From: Quillaja saponaria
Lineage: Eukaryota; Streptophyta; Magnoliopsida; Fabales; Quillajaceae
Direction: 5' to 3'
DNA: 64,000 nucleotides
Assembly (NCBI GenBank): GCA_029379385.1
Contig: CM055612.1
Span: forward strand, 992,001 to 1,056,000
Below, piece after piece: positions 34,265-48,047 of the stretch. The stretch's first letter is position 1. The number at the start of each line of letters is the position of its first letter. Below the pieces are notes generated by a model, which did not search any database, had not been told where the DNA came from, and saw only the letters and a list, made by a program, of their open reading frames with translations. The translations under genes were made by a program, and so were the position numbers.

Positions 34265-37200
34265 ATGCAAGGAGGGTCATCAGGCATCGGATATGGTCTG
34301 AAATACCAGGTCAAACACTCAAAATCCTAACTCTCTTTCTAATCTCCGGTAACCTTATAGCTTTTCAATTCTTGTTTTCTCTCGCGCACAGGCTAGATGC
34401 ATTTCAGATGTAAAGGTAGACACAGATAACACCAGCTTCCTCACAGGCACTCTCAGTCTCAAAGAAGAAAATGAGGTTCGTATAATTTTTCTTTTCTAAG
34501 TAATTTCATTTTTGTTCCAACTCTAACTTCCGAGTGCAACCAAATTCAGTGTTTTTTTTAATTTTACAGGTGCACCTGATCCGTCTTCCGTCGGGTGGAT
34601 CCGAACTCATCTGCGAGGGATTGTTTTCCCACCCGAACGAGATCTGGGGCCTGGCATCATGTCCCTGCGATCAGCGGATATTCTCCACTGGTAATTGATA
34701 TCTACCTCTTTAGTCTTCTATTTCTCTTTATTTTCCTTTGCGCTGGAAAAATGCTTCTGTTATTCTAGGATTCATTTGGTATATTAAGTGTTTGATGAAA
34801 TGTTTACACCGTTTTGGTTTTTTGACTATCGAAAATGTAAATAGGCTTCTGTTGGTGTTACATGTTGTTGAAGGTGAATCATTTGGAGCATCAATATGGC
34901 AGATTCCTGAATTATTCGGCGAGTTAAATTCCCCTCAATTGGAGCACATTACTTCTCTTGATGGACATGTTGGTAAGATTAAATGGTGAGTTTTTAACTC
35001 CTACTCACAAATTGTTTGCTGTTTAGCAAATTATTGACAGTCTGCATATTAACATGTTTGAGTAACATTATGATATGGTTTGTCTATTCTATACTTACTG
35101 AGTCAGTGGTTTCTCCTGTTATCTGGACCACTGTCTCTTATGCTTTACTATATTCTTTGTTTAGTTTGAATTTGATCCTTATTTCTCAAGGTTTGTTGTT
35201 CCTAATTTGGATGTTTACCATATATTATTTGCCAAACAGCATTCTTTGGTGGCCATCTGGAAGGAATGATAAGCTGATTAGCATTGATGAGGAAAATCTT
35301 TTCCTGTGGAGCTTAGATGTTTCAAAGAAAGATGCACAGGTATTTACTTCCTTACAAGATTGTGCTTTGGTCCCTAGTCATTTGTCATATTACACACACA
35401 GACTTAGGGACTTCAGGGTTAGTCACTGTTTCCTAGTTATCATTGTCTGCTCAACTTACTTTGGTGCTTATGAGGAAAACAAGTAATTGTTCTTTAGTTT
35501 TAGTCTGGTAGCGAGTTATCAACTACAAATTATTTTTAGCACTTTATTTGTCAGATTTATGCTATCCTTGTTCGGGAAGAGCATCATGTTGTATTACTGA
35601 AGAAAATTGAATTTACTGTTATTGTAAGTGAAGAAATAATGAAAAAAGTAAATCTTCTCTTGCAAAGCAACAGATGGAGACCCAGTTCAAGATTGAAGTA
35701 ACTAACAGATAAACAAGATATGTAGTATAGTTGCTTCCTTTGTTTTGTCTGTACGTGTCTGTATTTAACTTCATGGAGATAAAAAATGTAAATTTGTTGA
35801 TCATCCTGGCTGAAGTTGACACAGATGTAAAACAGTACTAAGTTGTAAAAAATGCTCCAACTTCTTTCTTCTTGGAAGTTGGATGTACATGTAGTGATTG
35901 GAATTGAGAATTTGTAGCCTTGTAGGATTCTAAGATCAGGGGTGGTTTTTCAACAACCATAGTATGACTCAAATGGAATTTTTTAGTTCACATTATGACG
36001 TTACCCTGTACCTAGTGATTTATTATCTCTGGTACAAGTAACTGGATAGATCTATGCTGATTCTTATTTAGGACTTGCTGCTATCTAGGTACAATCACAT
36101 GAATCAGCTGGTATGCTGCACTACTTGTCTGGAGGGGCATGGGATCCACATGATGTGAATTCTGTTGGAACAACTTGTGAATCATCTATCCAATTTTGGG
36201 ATTTACGGACGATGAAGTATGTTAATTCTTTAGAATACCAGCCACTCCACTCTTATATTAATTCATCATGGTCGATTCACTTAAAAATGTTATTGTTATT
36301 GAGTTGATTTTATCTAGTTTGTTAAATTATAATTTATGTTGTTTCTCTAAAAAAAAAAAAAAAAGATGAATTTTTCCGGGAAGTATGTCTTTTGGAAAGA
36401 GTGTTCGTGAGCCCCTGGATAACCTATTTTAGTATGAATAATTCTATGCAATTCCTGGTATCTGTTTTGTGTTTCATGAGATGGAGGGAATTTCGTTGAA
36501 CCTTGCAGGGTCATTCCTTTTCAAACTTTTAGTGTGGCTAATAATAGAATTCTTTTGAATCACAGGAAGACAAATTCAGTTGAGTGTGCCCATGTCCAAA
36601 ATTTTGACTACAACTCTAAAAAGAAGCATATACTTGTAAGGATTTAGTTACACATTATTATTGATCAAATATGTTTCTCTTCTGGAATTTGCTCTTTCTT
36701 CTTGTATGTATGGGTAAATGATTTCACTTTACTATATAATTAGTACTGCATCATTTCTTTAGGTTTAAAAATATAGAATAATTTGGCATTTAAAGTTATA
36801 AAAGCTATGGAAATGTTCTGATTTTTTTTTTCTTTCTATTTTGGGTTTTCAAGTTTACACATTTGTACATGATTTATGTTGAGATAGATGACCCGACATA
36901 CAAAAAATGATAGAATAAGGAATGAAGAGATCCGTAAAAAGGTGGAAGTAGCACCTATCGAGAAGAAAATGAGAGAGAATCGTCTACGTTGATTTGGACA
37001 TATCCAACGTCGGCCAATAGACGTCGTAGTTAAGAAAGGTGACTTGATACAGGTGTCAGGTGTTAGACGTGGTAGGAGGAGACCGAAACTTACATGGGGC
37101 AGTTATCGAGAAGGATATGACTACTCCAGGTATTACTAAAAATGATATCTCGGATCGATGCGAATAGAGAAAAATGATTCATATAGCCGACCCTCAACTA

Positions 37201-38528
37201 GTTTGGGATTTAAGGCTTAGTTGAGTTGGGTTGAGTTGTCATTAGGCATCCGGATATAGCGCATTACTGTTATAACAATAACTATTTATTTAGTAGGCTT
37301 GCTGATACTATTCATGTTAGCATGATTAAAGCATTACTGCTCTTACAGGTCACTGCAGAGCATGCATCTGGAATTCACATTTGGGATCTAAGAAAGCCAA
37401 AGATTCCGATTCAAGAGCTTCCCTGGACATACACATTGGTACCTGTCATTTGTTGATGATATTTTGCCATCTAGATTCCTGCGTGATGCACTATACCATA
37501 TTCTAGCCCCCTCCTTCCCCCTCACCCTAAATATAAAGAAACAACTCACACAAACATAGAAGAAGAGAAAAAAACAGATGTTTTCCTTTTCATGTCTCTA
37601 AGTAATATGCAGCTGCACAAGTGAGATGCTTTCATTGGATTTATCGTTTACAAATTTATGGATTGATGTTATTCTTCAGCTGTCTGATAGTGATCAATCT
37701 ATTTTTCTAGGTCATGGGCTGTCAAGTGTAACCCTGAGTATGATGAACTAATCTTGGTTCTCTCTCTGTCTCTCTTGGAATATTTGTAACTGTTTTAACA
37801 TTCTATTCAAAAGGAATATGTTTCATTGATGAAATTTCCTGCAGAGTTCTGGTACAGATTCAACCGTCAACTTGTGGTTTGCTTCTCCAGGCAAGCCATG
37901 ATGAATTAGCATCTGAAAGGTCAATTTATTGTCTAGGATATTGTTAGACTTTTTCATGTGCTTTTGTCTTTGTAGTTGGGCCATCATGATAAGTTTTATC
38001 TTTGTTTGTATCAGCCAAGTTGAGTCACCTACCCGGAAGCCCAATCCATTACTTAATACATACAGTAATTATGAAGACAGTGTTTATGGTAACAATGCAT
38101 TTCTCTGGCTATCAATGTTTCCTTTTTAAGCTTGATATAACCAATTTTCACTTCATATATTACAGGTATTGCATGGAGTTGTTGTGAACCGTGGACCTTT
38201 GCATCTTTATCATATGATGGAAGGGTAAGACTCTCAGTGAAAACTGTTCAAAACTTCTTAGTACAACGGTAATAAATTCTTTTGTTGGGAAAATTGAATA
38301 AAAGAATATGTATGTATGTAAAATAAAATTGTGCCTGTATGCATGCCTGTGCCTGTATCTCATAACAGATATAGAAATGCATGTGTAAGACGTGTATGCC
38401 TGCCTTAAGTAATCAATAACAGATATAGGAATGCGGTTGACATCTCAATGTAATCAGTTTACTGACTATTTCATTTAATAAAACAGGTCGTTGTAGAATC
38501 AATTAAGCCTTTAATTTCCAAAAAGTGA
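34265..38528 (+). CDS. EIPR1: EARP-interacting protein homolog (TSSC1-like WD40 protein)
   Basis: WD40 protein of the EIPR1/TSSC1 family, which works with the EARP/GARP tethering complexes in endosome-Golgi traffic. Thirteen exons: 34265-34309, 34392-34475, 34570-34690, 34874-34985, 35240-35339, 36089-36216, 36566-36635, 37349-37438, 37711-37756, 37845-37919, 38015-38088, 38166-38224, 38487-38528. Expected product 347 residues, starting MQGGSSGIGYGLKYQARCIS and ending ESIKPLISKK. WD-type repeat ends are visible (IQFWDLRT, IHIWDLRK, VNLWFAS). Two exons each carry one extra base: CCC at 37421-37423 (ELPWTYTL read instead of ELPGHTHW) and GG at 37890-37891, which otherwise gives TGA TGA. All splice sites are intact. 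Intron 7 holds an RTE fragment. Confidence 0.88.
36886..37240 (+). mobile_element. 5'-truncated RTE 3' fragment in an EIPR1 intron
   Basis: Matches the 3' end of the RTE at 6699-8145 (about its last 360 bases), sense orientation. Degenerate frame blocks are readable: [20 protein letters not shown], then MRENRLR followed by TGA, and the tail GGGATTTAAGGCTTAGTTGA ending in TTGAG/TTGGG repeats. Older than the 6.7-kb copy because of stops and frameshifts. It lies within intron 36636-37348 and does not touch the splice sites. Confidence 0.85.
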
Positions 38529-38529
38529 A

Positions 38530-39585
38530 GTTAACAGATCATGTGTCATTTTACAAATGATCTTGGTGGTGCTAGCACGTTCAAAAGATTTTTGTGCATC
38601 CCTGCGCCAGTCGGCTATTCTGTATAACGGATGACTTGAGAGACAAGTTTGAAGGAGACCCAATTTCATAATTTGGTGTTACTACTGGTGAGTTCAATAT
38701 GACCTAGGTATAAAGACATGGAGTATGGTAAAACATCATTAAAAAGTAACGCAATATTATAAAGGATATTTGAATGTGTTTTTTCTTAAATTGGAAAGGA
38801 ATTTTATCTTTCTCTTCAATTGTCAAGTTCTTGTACCTCATATTGTGTCCATCAAGTTAAGGTAATAAATTTTAGGTGCTTTCACGTCACCCTTGAAAGT
38901 GTGTGAATGAAATGCGGAAGTCCAGCAGGGGAGGAAGTTTACATGAAAATTGGCTGGATGCTGCTTTTTGATGAAAGATGCTCAGCTTGTTTTTGTCCGT
39001 TAATTTTCTCTGAAATTTTTTATTGCTGCGATCATTTTCTTTTTGGCTGGGACGCGAGGAAAGTGGACAATCAACTACGCATTTTGAAAAATGGGCTTTA
39101 CAGGAGAATTGCAGGGAAAAAAAAAACTTAAGCTTATCCAAACACACAGTGACACAAGTAACATCTCAGGTTTTTTTAATTAAAAATGGCACATGTGACC
39201 TGAATACATGGACCGATGGGAACACAATCCAGAGAACAAACAAATTGTTGGTATCCTCGTCCAACAGCAGCGATCAAAGTCATCCCCACGCGCATCTCTT
39301 GACTGCCATGAATGTCCCGCCACACTTTATAACACGTAAGCATCCATGTAGACGGTGTCAGCTTATCCACAAATTATTCATTTTCTTAATAAGCATGTGA
39401 TCAGCATGTACTTTGACATGTCATCGTGGTAAATGAAATGACACGTGGCGATGTCAGGTTAAATAAACTAGAAAACTGTGGGACAGTGGACTTGAGAAGT
39501 AGCATTGTGGATAAGGGTGAAAGAGAGTTGTTGACTTGACAAGTAGCACTGTCGTATAGGTATATTTTTTCAAGCCATGTTATCG
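38530..39585. other. EIPR1 3' flank, no gene seen
   Basis: Overlapping short frames on both strands at 38890-39400 have no recognisable motif. Confidence 0.4.
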
Positions 39586-40165
39586 GGCTAGAATGTATTT
39601 AGAATCATAAAATTATAAATTTTAATTTATGTTGATTAAATTCTAATTAAAATTTTGTATTTGATATTTATAATTTAAATTTATTCTAAATTATATTTTT
39701 ATAATATTTTTTATATTTTAAATTTTTATTAAAATTAAAATTAATATAATTTGTTAAGAATTTAATTTAATTTAATTAAAAATATATATATGTATATTAT
39801 ATATATATTTTTTTTCATATACACGTCTCAAAAATCACAATCTTAACTCTTTTTGTTATTCTATTTCTCATCTCTTCGCTTTTTTATTTTCCTTCCTTTC
39901 TCTTTATTCTTTATAATATGTTATACCTGTATTAATGATTTAAATTATTTTTATAATAATTTTTTTATTTTTTCACTAATGTAAAGATAATTTTATAAAA
40001 ATATTAAAATAAAATAAATTGTATTAGTTATAATAATATTATAAACACTATAATTTAATTTAATTCATTTAAATTCTATTACTGAATTTATTGTAAATAT
40101 TAAAAAATAATTTAAATTAAACTTACATTTATTCCAAACTCGAAAATTAAACTTCAAACAGTGTC
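39586..40165. mobile_element. Possible AT-rich TIR element related to 8716-9463
   Basis: An abrupt block of extreme AT content. Left part ATTTAGAATCATAAAATTAT and right part CATTTATTCCAAACTCGAAA resemble the subterminal regions of the 748-bp element (ATAAAATT, ATTCTAAAT and TTTATTCTAAAC motifs in the same order). Exact ends and target duplication are not resolved. Confidence 0.35.
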
Positions 40166-40387
40166 CCTCCCTATCAGATGGCCCAGCACAAAGATTTGCC
40201 CAAATTATCTCCTTATTTCCCATTGGGCTTATTATTTAAACTTCCGAATTTCACATAGAAGAGAAAATATATAATAATTGCAAATACTGGTCTCGTCCTT
40301 CATCTGGACTGCACTGTCTACCTGAACTGAACATCTCGAAGAAGAAAAACCACCTCCTCAGAATTTTCTAGGGTTCTTCATCGATCA

Positions 40388-40405
40388 ATGTTATTTTTAT
40401 TGTAA
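40388..40405 (+). promoter_or_regulatory. 5-codon uORF abutting the ESV1 start codon
   Basis: ATG TTA TTT TTA TTG TAA, with the TAA immediately followed by the main ATG at 40406 (TAAATGG). The uORF is in the same frame with no spacer, a layout that could allow stop-restart at the main ATG. Whether it is in the mRNA leader depends on the transcription start, which I cannot see. Confidence 0.5.
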
Positions 40406-43400
40406 ATGGAGGCAAGTTCAAGAGGTTTTTCGGCTCAGTTTGATTTCAAACTCAGACGTCTTAATGTTCGTCCGGTTTATGATAAACATATATTGGACCT
40501 GAGGAAGCGTAGGAGGAGAATGTGCGACGGTGATCGAGTTGGAGCTAGTCGAATTACTTCTTGTTGTTCTGAATCAGTGGTTCCGATTCGGAGGAAGACC
40601 GAAGAATGGCAGTTCCACAGTACCAGAGTTCGAGATCAAGCCTCTCCTGCTATGCCGTTTGCTTCACCTCAGTACGTTTTTTTACCTCTACCTTTAGAGT
40701 TAAGTACTATTTTAGTGTATAAATTGTATATTAGTATGAAATATGATATAGGTATTGCTTTGATGTCACAGTAAATTGATCAAACCTGCAAAATTGAATG
40801 TGTTTGTGCTTGCTCCTATATTGAATTTCACAAGGTTCTGTGAAGTTCTTTTTAGTATTTTTTTTTTTTAAGAGATTTGTGTATCTAACGAAGATGAAAT
40901 TGTAGCACGCAGTTGAAACTTGGTTGATGGTTGTGTGGTTTTTGTTGCAATGAACTTCTGACAGCTCTGATTTGGTTGGACCGGTTAAAAACTGGTTGTA
41001 TGAGAAGGAAGATTTTGTATATTGCCGTTTCAAATTATCAGTGTGAATAAGCTCTCCTATTTTTATTTTGCTTAATGAGTTGTTGAACTTTCATCATTAA
41101 CTCATATTTAAAAATAGTTTTTTTTTTGCTCTAGTTACCCCGTGCCGACATAACATGCTTTGCACAAGGAAACCTCACTTTTGCGTCAAGTTTCCACTTG
41201 TTATTTTATTTTCAGGTATCTTTTGCACCAAAGTGTAGTCTGAGTATGCAGTTTTTTTTCTTCAATTGGGAGTTACTAGGATAGGTGCTAATTTATAGCC
41301 CTGCAATAGAGGCGAAATGCCTAAACATGTAAAGCAATTTGCTAGCGTCTTTGTTGTATTTTCTATATCCTACGGGAACTTTAGATTCTGACTATATGAT
41401 TTGAAGGTCTGTAATCTGCTTTTTAAGTAGTTCCCATTCTTCCCATATGATTTATTAAAGTCTACCAGAGTTGTACTTTTGCAAAACATATTGTTTGATG
41501 ACAAGTTACTAATCCTTAGTACTGTGCCTGTTGATGCCTATTTGTTTTTGTAAAAGATGCAAGTGCTATAAATAATCTGAAAAACAACCCGTCAAACATG
41601 GCCACCAATTACGTACTGTGTTGCAGCAATCTTGTGCTCTTATTGAAATTCTTCCACACAAATAAAGAAAATAAAATTGTTGCAAGAAGCATGATTTACA
41701 ATTCTCAGGATCCATAATCCAAACCGAATTTGCAGATTGCTCGTTTCTGGAGCTGTTCAGCTCTAGTTTTGCCTTAAGATCAATGTCTAAAATTCATAAT
41801 TTAATCCAAAAGGAAGAGTTGAATCATGATTGTGATTAAACCTGTTGCAGCATCAAAAATATACAGAGAAGCAAATTAAGTAATAATCAACTCCATTGGA
41901 ATTTTTATTTCATAGTGTACAGTGGATACTAACTGGATGAAAAGGGAAAAAAAAAGATTTCATTTCAGTAAAATCAAAGAGATGACAATGCTTGGATTTT
42001 GGACTACATTCAAAAGTGATGGAACATATTTACCATATCCTGTTTCTTCCGTCCTTTTATCTTCTATTTTCACAAACATAGGTTATGATTCTTTATCTTA
42101 TGGAACTGATAATATTAGTGCATGTTGATTGATCCTTGTTTCCTTAATACATTTGCCACTTTATGTGTAACTGCTGCAGATCGCATTTGAAACAAGAGAA
42201 ATTCTATCCTCGTTGTAACCCAAGAAATTCTGGTCCACAATCCCGTGACAGTCCACCTAAAAGAGTTATTACTATCTATTTTTATTCAGTTTCTAACAAT
42301 ATTATAATCTTTCCATTTGGAAAGCTAACATAACAGTAAAAGGTGATCTTCCATATAATTAAGAACTTGATTGGATGGCATTCTTGTATCTAGAACATCA
42401 TGCTTGTTTCTGTTTACTGGTTCCTCACAGACACTGGTATTGCGAATGAGAAGGACTGGGGAATCGACTTGTTAAATGAAAATGTTAATGTGTCTGGAAC
42501 TAATGAGGATGGCAGTACTTGGTATAGGGAAAGTGGGGAGGAGATGGGTGAAAATGGAAACAGATGTAGATGGACAAGGATGGGTGGTCAATCACATGAT
42601 GGTTCCTCAGAATGGAAAGAAACGGTATAAGCATTTTTCACTTGAGTAATTTATATAAGTAAAAGATGCTAATGTTTCTGTGATCTCTCTCTAATTTTAT
42701 TTTCACCTATCTAGAAGTTGCTTAGTACCTGTAAATTACCATGACTCAGTGTTATGGTTATAGAACCATAATAAAAAAAGCCACCTTAAATTCTGAAACT
42801 ACAATCTATACATCAATGCTGACAGTGTTAAAAAGAAGGAACGAATTTAATGCAAGAACAACAGCAAAAGAATCTCCCCCACATTGCACTTTTCAGGAAT
42901 GACAATGTTTTCTAGGGCCGTTCTTTTTCCTTAGTTTAGTGTCTTTTAAAGGACAAATGAAAAAGAAAAAGGAAATTGGTAAAGCTGCATATATTGAGGA
43001 GAGGATGATGGTATGTAAGTTGTCGCTTACCCTGGCAATGTGTAATCTGCATTATAATATTTCTGTAGGCAAGTTCTGGATCAATTTGATCTGTTAACTT
43101 GAGAGGAAAATGAAACCAGCTTTGTGAATGGATGTTTACTGACATGACCAACATTTTTGTTCGGAGGAGTTCGTATTGTTCTTTAGAGTTTGGACTTGGA
43201 CAGGCTTATCATGTAATCAAAATTTTGGATATTTGATGCTGTGACCCATATGTTAGTCTCTTAGTCGGTAAATTAACAGTTAGATTCATTCTACACTCTT
43301 TTCATCTTCCTCCACTAATTATCTACTACATGGACATTTTCTTTATAACCGCATTAAGTATCATCCCAGGCGGACTCATTTAATTGGCTTTATTGATCTA

Positions 43401-46400
43401 ATTTGGTAGTGGTGGAGAGAAAAGTGACTGGACAGGATACAAGGAGCTCGGTATGTTGCTTTCCTTGTCTTTGCTAGACCTGCTCCTTAATATTCTGGAT
43501 CAGTTCTAGAAGTTTCTTAGCTATTATTTTAATATTTTGTTACATAACTTTTGAGACAGTCAAATGATCAGTCATTTCATCAATATATAAAATTGTTTGT
43601 ATTCATATAGGTGGCCCAAGACTTGAGACAATATATTATAAGTGGAGTTGAGTCCTTTTTATGATTAAATTCTAGTTGAACAAGTAGTTTATAGTCAATT
43701 TTTTACTGGCATGTTATTGCCCTAAAGTAATTCATGCATAGTTATCCTGAATTCATGTGATTTTTCGATGGCCAGGTACATTTCATTTTTCAGTAGAATG
43801 CTATGACCTTGTGAAGAATAAAACAAAGATGAATTGTAGGAAAGATGCTATCAGATTTGTACAGAAGAACTTCTTACTCAATGATGTGCTGGCCGAGATG
43901 CATTCAGTGAAACTCCCAGCCTCTCATGCATCTCACATGCAGATTGCTCTTAGCAGGCTATTTTAGTTCTTTCTTTCTTATTAGCTAAAAAAAAAAAAAA
44001 AAAAGTAAGATCTTTTTTTTTCTTTATCCTTTTCCAGTAAATAGTCTGCCTCAGCATAACTACAGCATCATTACTGGATTTCTAACTGTACAAAAGATAG
44101 CTATATGCACTCTAACTTCACTGAAAGAATTGGGTACTAATATATAATTGTATTGTGGCAAATTCATACAATATTTTAGGACATGCGAACAATTTTTTCT
44201 CATATACTGCACTAAAATTAATCAGTCTGTTGTTGTTATTTCCAAAAATATTTTATGTGTGCTGTACTTTTGTTACTTATTAATGTCTTGGATATTCTAA
44301 CTGTTAATCTAGCATGGGTGTATCAATTAAGTTTCACATCTACTAACAGATGTTGAGAAATCTGGTACAAATGCTGAGGGGGATTCGTGGTGTGAAACAT
44401 GGCATGAAGTTCTCCATCAAGATGAATGGAGGTTATTATGACTCTACTGTTTTGTACCTCTTCCCAATAATCAACCCCTAAATTTTCTAATACAAGAAGT
44501 TCCACCTTTTGCAAATTGCAGTAACATAGCAAAAATAGAGAGGAGTGCACAGAAACAAGCAAAATCAGGTACTGAAATTGCTGGATGGTATGAGAAGTGG
44601 CAAGCTTATATATTTTATAGAAAAGACTGGTAACATGTGATGCATAAAGACTAGTGCTTCTAAATGTATTGACATTTTGTCCAATTTGGATAGGTGGGAG
44701 AAGTATGATGCAAAAGGGTGGACCGAAAAAGGGGCACATAAATATGGTAGACTGAATGAACGGTCATGGTGGGAAAAGTGGGGAGAGCATTATGATGGAA
44801 GAGGATCAGTTCTCAAATGGTTCTTTCTAATTATCTTTTCAAACCACTTTGCTCTTTCTGTACTTTGCAATTTCATGCACTCTGAAAATCATATGTTTTA
44901 GATCTTAACCATTATTTGCAGCTTGATTATATAGAGTAACAAATTACGAAATAATAGTACGGTGGCTTGATTATATATGAGAGTAGCAAACAAGGAAATA
45001 ATAGTAAGTTAGCTTGACTATATGGGAATAAACAAAGAAAATAATAGTAGGGAAGTCATTGAATATTGTATTTTAGGTGAAGAAATATGGATCAATGGTT
45101 GTAGCAACTATTCTTATAGCTGATGCTTCCATTTCAATTGATGGAAGACCGGCTCTATTACCCATTTGATAGTGTCAGTTAAACTTATTATGTCCATGTA
45201 AGGAGTTAGAGTTAATAACGTTGATATGAATATCAAATGATGCTAATAAATTCAAGATTTTAACAGTTCTCTTTTAAATAGTTAATGTAATACCATATTA
45301 CACTTAAGCAATCTGTTGTGTCCTCTATGGTGGGGGTGTTTGGGGGAGTCAGTTCCCCGAAGTTTCCATGCAGAAAGAGTAATTTTTTACTTGTACTGAA
45401 TTTATTCCTTTCTGTAATCCCCCCTCCCCCATGTTTATACTTCCTCAGGACAGATAAATGGGCTGAGACAGAACTTGGAACAAAATGGGGGGACAAGTGG
45501 GAAGAGAAGTTCTTTGCTGCCATTGGTTCGCGGCAAGGGGAAACATGGCATGCATCTCTAAGCGGTGAACGTATGTCAAGTTCTTCTATAATCTTAACAA
45601 TATTTCTATCCATATCAGAATCAGAATGCCGTCATGGGCAACCGATGTCCATGTCTCTTTATTATGTTGCAGGTGGTTATACATGCTAATGATGATTCTC
45701 AGTTCTAATAAATTTTTTTAAGGGAACTTATCTTAGTGTACATAGGTGCTTAATCTATCACCACACCCCAGGCCCCTTTTCTATACAAAACATACATCAG
45801 TCAACAACAATTCCTGTGATAATTCACAGTCACAAAAATGTCTTGCAATTCACCCTTCAAGGTATGGGCCCAAACCCATATCTGAGACCAAAATCATCGA
45901 GAAGAACCATGTTTGATTTCACACATTCTGAACAAAGCATTCTCTGACCATATCTTATTGTGTAAGCATTAAGCAAGTACGGAAACAAAAAGAACATCAT
46001 TTGCAACCTAATCCACCTTACCACTGTCCATCTTGCCCCTTTGAGATGCAAAAGAGTATTATTGCTGTTGTATAGTATGTATTGTCTTTTGACAAAATAT
46101 AGTCATGTAGACATAAAATAATTCATGTTGCTCACGAGTATATCGTTCTGTCTCTAATCTCTTTGTATTACTTGAGGCTGATGAATAGATGGACTGTCTC
46201 AAGGACATCATTATGCCTCCCTCAAAATATAAAAAAAAATAATAATAATAATCTTGGTTACATTGTCTTTCAAGTGCTCCTAGGAGCAAAAGCGGCAGAT
46301 AATGATGCCATGCTGTCTCCTCTCATTATAATGTAATGATGTAATGCCTCAGATGGCTTTTACTATTGTATTTATTTTGACTAAGCATGGGTTCTATCCA

Positions 46401-47120
46401 TTTTTATAGGTTGGTCAAGAACTTGGGGAGAAGAACACTTTGGAAACGGGTATAGAGTTAAGAACTTTAAAATTTCTTGCTGTTTTAGCTGTATTCTCAT
46501 ATAAACTGGGCTGGGTCATACCTAGATGGTACTGCATTCGCATGCTTTTCATTATTTCTGCATTCACGCACCATTTGAGAGTTAAGAAGTAATAACTAAA
46601 TCACTTGCACTTGGTTTTAGCTGTATTCTCATATAAACAGGCTTGAGTTATACATATATGGGATCATGGGACAGCATTCACATGCTTTTCATTAAATCTG
46701 CTCGTAATTTCCCCTGAAATATTTTCCAGGCATTATTTTTTTCGTTTCTTTATTGCAAACGGTGATTTGGCTTTTTCCCTGTATCAGTAAAGTGCACAAA
46801 TATGGGAAAAGCACAACTGGTGAAAGCTGGGATATTGTTGTGGACGAGGAAACGTACTATTGAGTAAGACCACTGACCAACATTGGCTCTATTTTCGTAG
46901 AGTAAATTAAGATTCGGTGTGTTGTTTCAATTTGAATGACGTGGAATCTCTGGGCGAAGGGCTGAACCTCATTATGGATGGGCGGATGTTGTGGGTGATT
47001 CAAGCCGACTACTTTCGATCGAACCTAAGGGAGAGGCCTCTTGGTTTTTACCCAAATCTAGATTTTGGGTCCTCTCCACCACCTCCAACCGACGGCCCAA
47101 GAGAAGAATTACCTCCATGA
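40406..47120 (+). CDS. ESV1: EARLY STARVATION 1-like starch-granule protein, chloroplast
   Basis: Tryptophan-rich starch-binding protein that helps order glucans in plastid starch granules. Eleven exons: 40406-40671, 42180-42265, 42431-42624, 43410-43450, 44350-44431, 44522-44599, 44694-44819, 45449-45570, 46410-46449, 46788-46863, 46960-47120. Expected 422 residues, close to the Arabidopsis protein. Residues 1-80 are a basic, Ser/Arg-rich transit-type region; then come repeated aromatic/acidic blocks (WYEKW, WWEKWGEHYDGRGS, KWGDKWEEKFF, WSRTWGEEHFGNG) and a Pro-rich end (SSPPPPTDGPREELPP). Extra bases disrupt exon 4 (near 43416), exon 10 (T at 46860-46861) and exon 11 (AAGGG at 47027-47031). 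A G is missing at the exon 2 donor or exon 3 start (42265/42431). The intron after 44599 begins GCAAGC (GC-AG). The related LESV is an alternative name; the N-terminus and length favour ESV1. Confidence 0.82.
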
Positions 47121-48047
47121 TTGAAAGGAGATTTTTCAGGCCCCACAATTTTGTTTTTATGTTTTCCCAGGTTTCAGTCAAATCCGATTTAACGGATGAA
47201 ACTCATTTTCTGTATGGGATTTTGGAAAGCCGTCATGTATTAAGAGGGAAGGAGTGCTGCTCAGAATTAGTCATCTAATATTTATGCTTTCATTTTGTTA
47301 ATGCTTATCGCAGTTTGTACTTGACAGTTGATTCAAAAGGAAGGACAAAATTACCATATTTTCTTCACTATTTTTCCTAAGGAAAAGAATATTTAAAATA
47401 AATTAGAAGATATCCTGTCCTATGTTTTTTTTTTTCTTAATAGTGGTTTACAAAGCAATTTTAAAATATAAAAAAAAAAAAATCAACGAATGAAGGAATC
47501 TATAGAGTGCCTTGGCCCTTAATCAAGACACTTGAGTATGTTAACTAACCTATTTGCATTTTCAAAAAAATCCTGAGCTTTTCACCAAAAAAAAAAAGGG
47601 GGAGTAAGAATATGAATCAGTTAACGTACACTGGCTCCCCAAGCCGGAATGATTGAACTTCGCATTCCCGTTAGAACGACTCGCAGACAATAAAATCATA
47701 AGCAATGTATGTTCCGCAAGAAAATCTTCTGAAAATCATAAGCTCCAAGGACCAAAACTTTCCTGCTGCTAAAATCCTATGGAAATTTGATCGGTCTTGT
47801 GGACAGTACATCATGAACCCTGGAGCTCCATCATATGCCCTTAGAAATGTGAAATATGCTCCTGATGTCATGCCTTCCAATGTCTCAGACATAAGGATGA
47901 AATTTTCTTATAGCGCCCATTTGTTTGGTTCTATATACAGGATGATACGTATGAGCCAAGTTAGGTTGTGGCTCTAGCAGCAAACTGTTGAAGGGAAAAT
48001 AATTCAGTAAAGGATCGGCTAGGTACAACATCACATTGGGAGGTTCA
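47121..48047. other. Intergenic, probable convergent 3' ends
   Basis: Holds the 3' ends of the ESV1-like gene (+) and the O-fucosyltransferase gene (-). An open minus frame at 47671-47892 lies just beyond the latter's stop and probably is 3'UTR. Poly(A)/poly(T) tracts at about 47427 and 47470. Confidence 0.45.

Noticed and set aside
47671..47892. 73-residue minus frame after the O-fucosyltransferase stop
   Set aside because: It lies in the expected 3'UTR, has no motif and no start or splice context.
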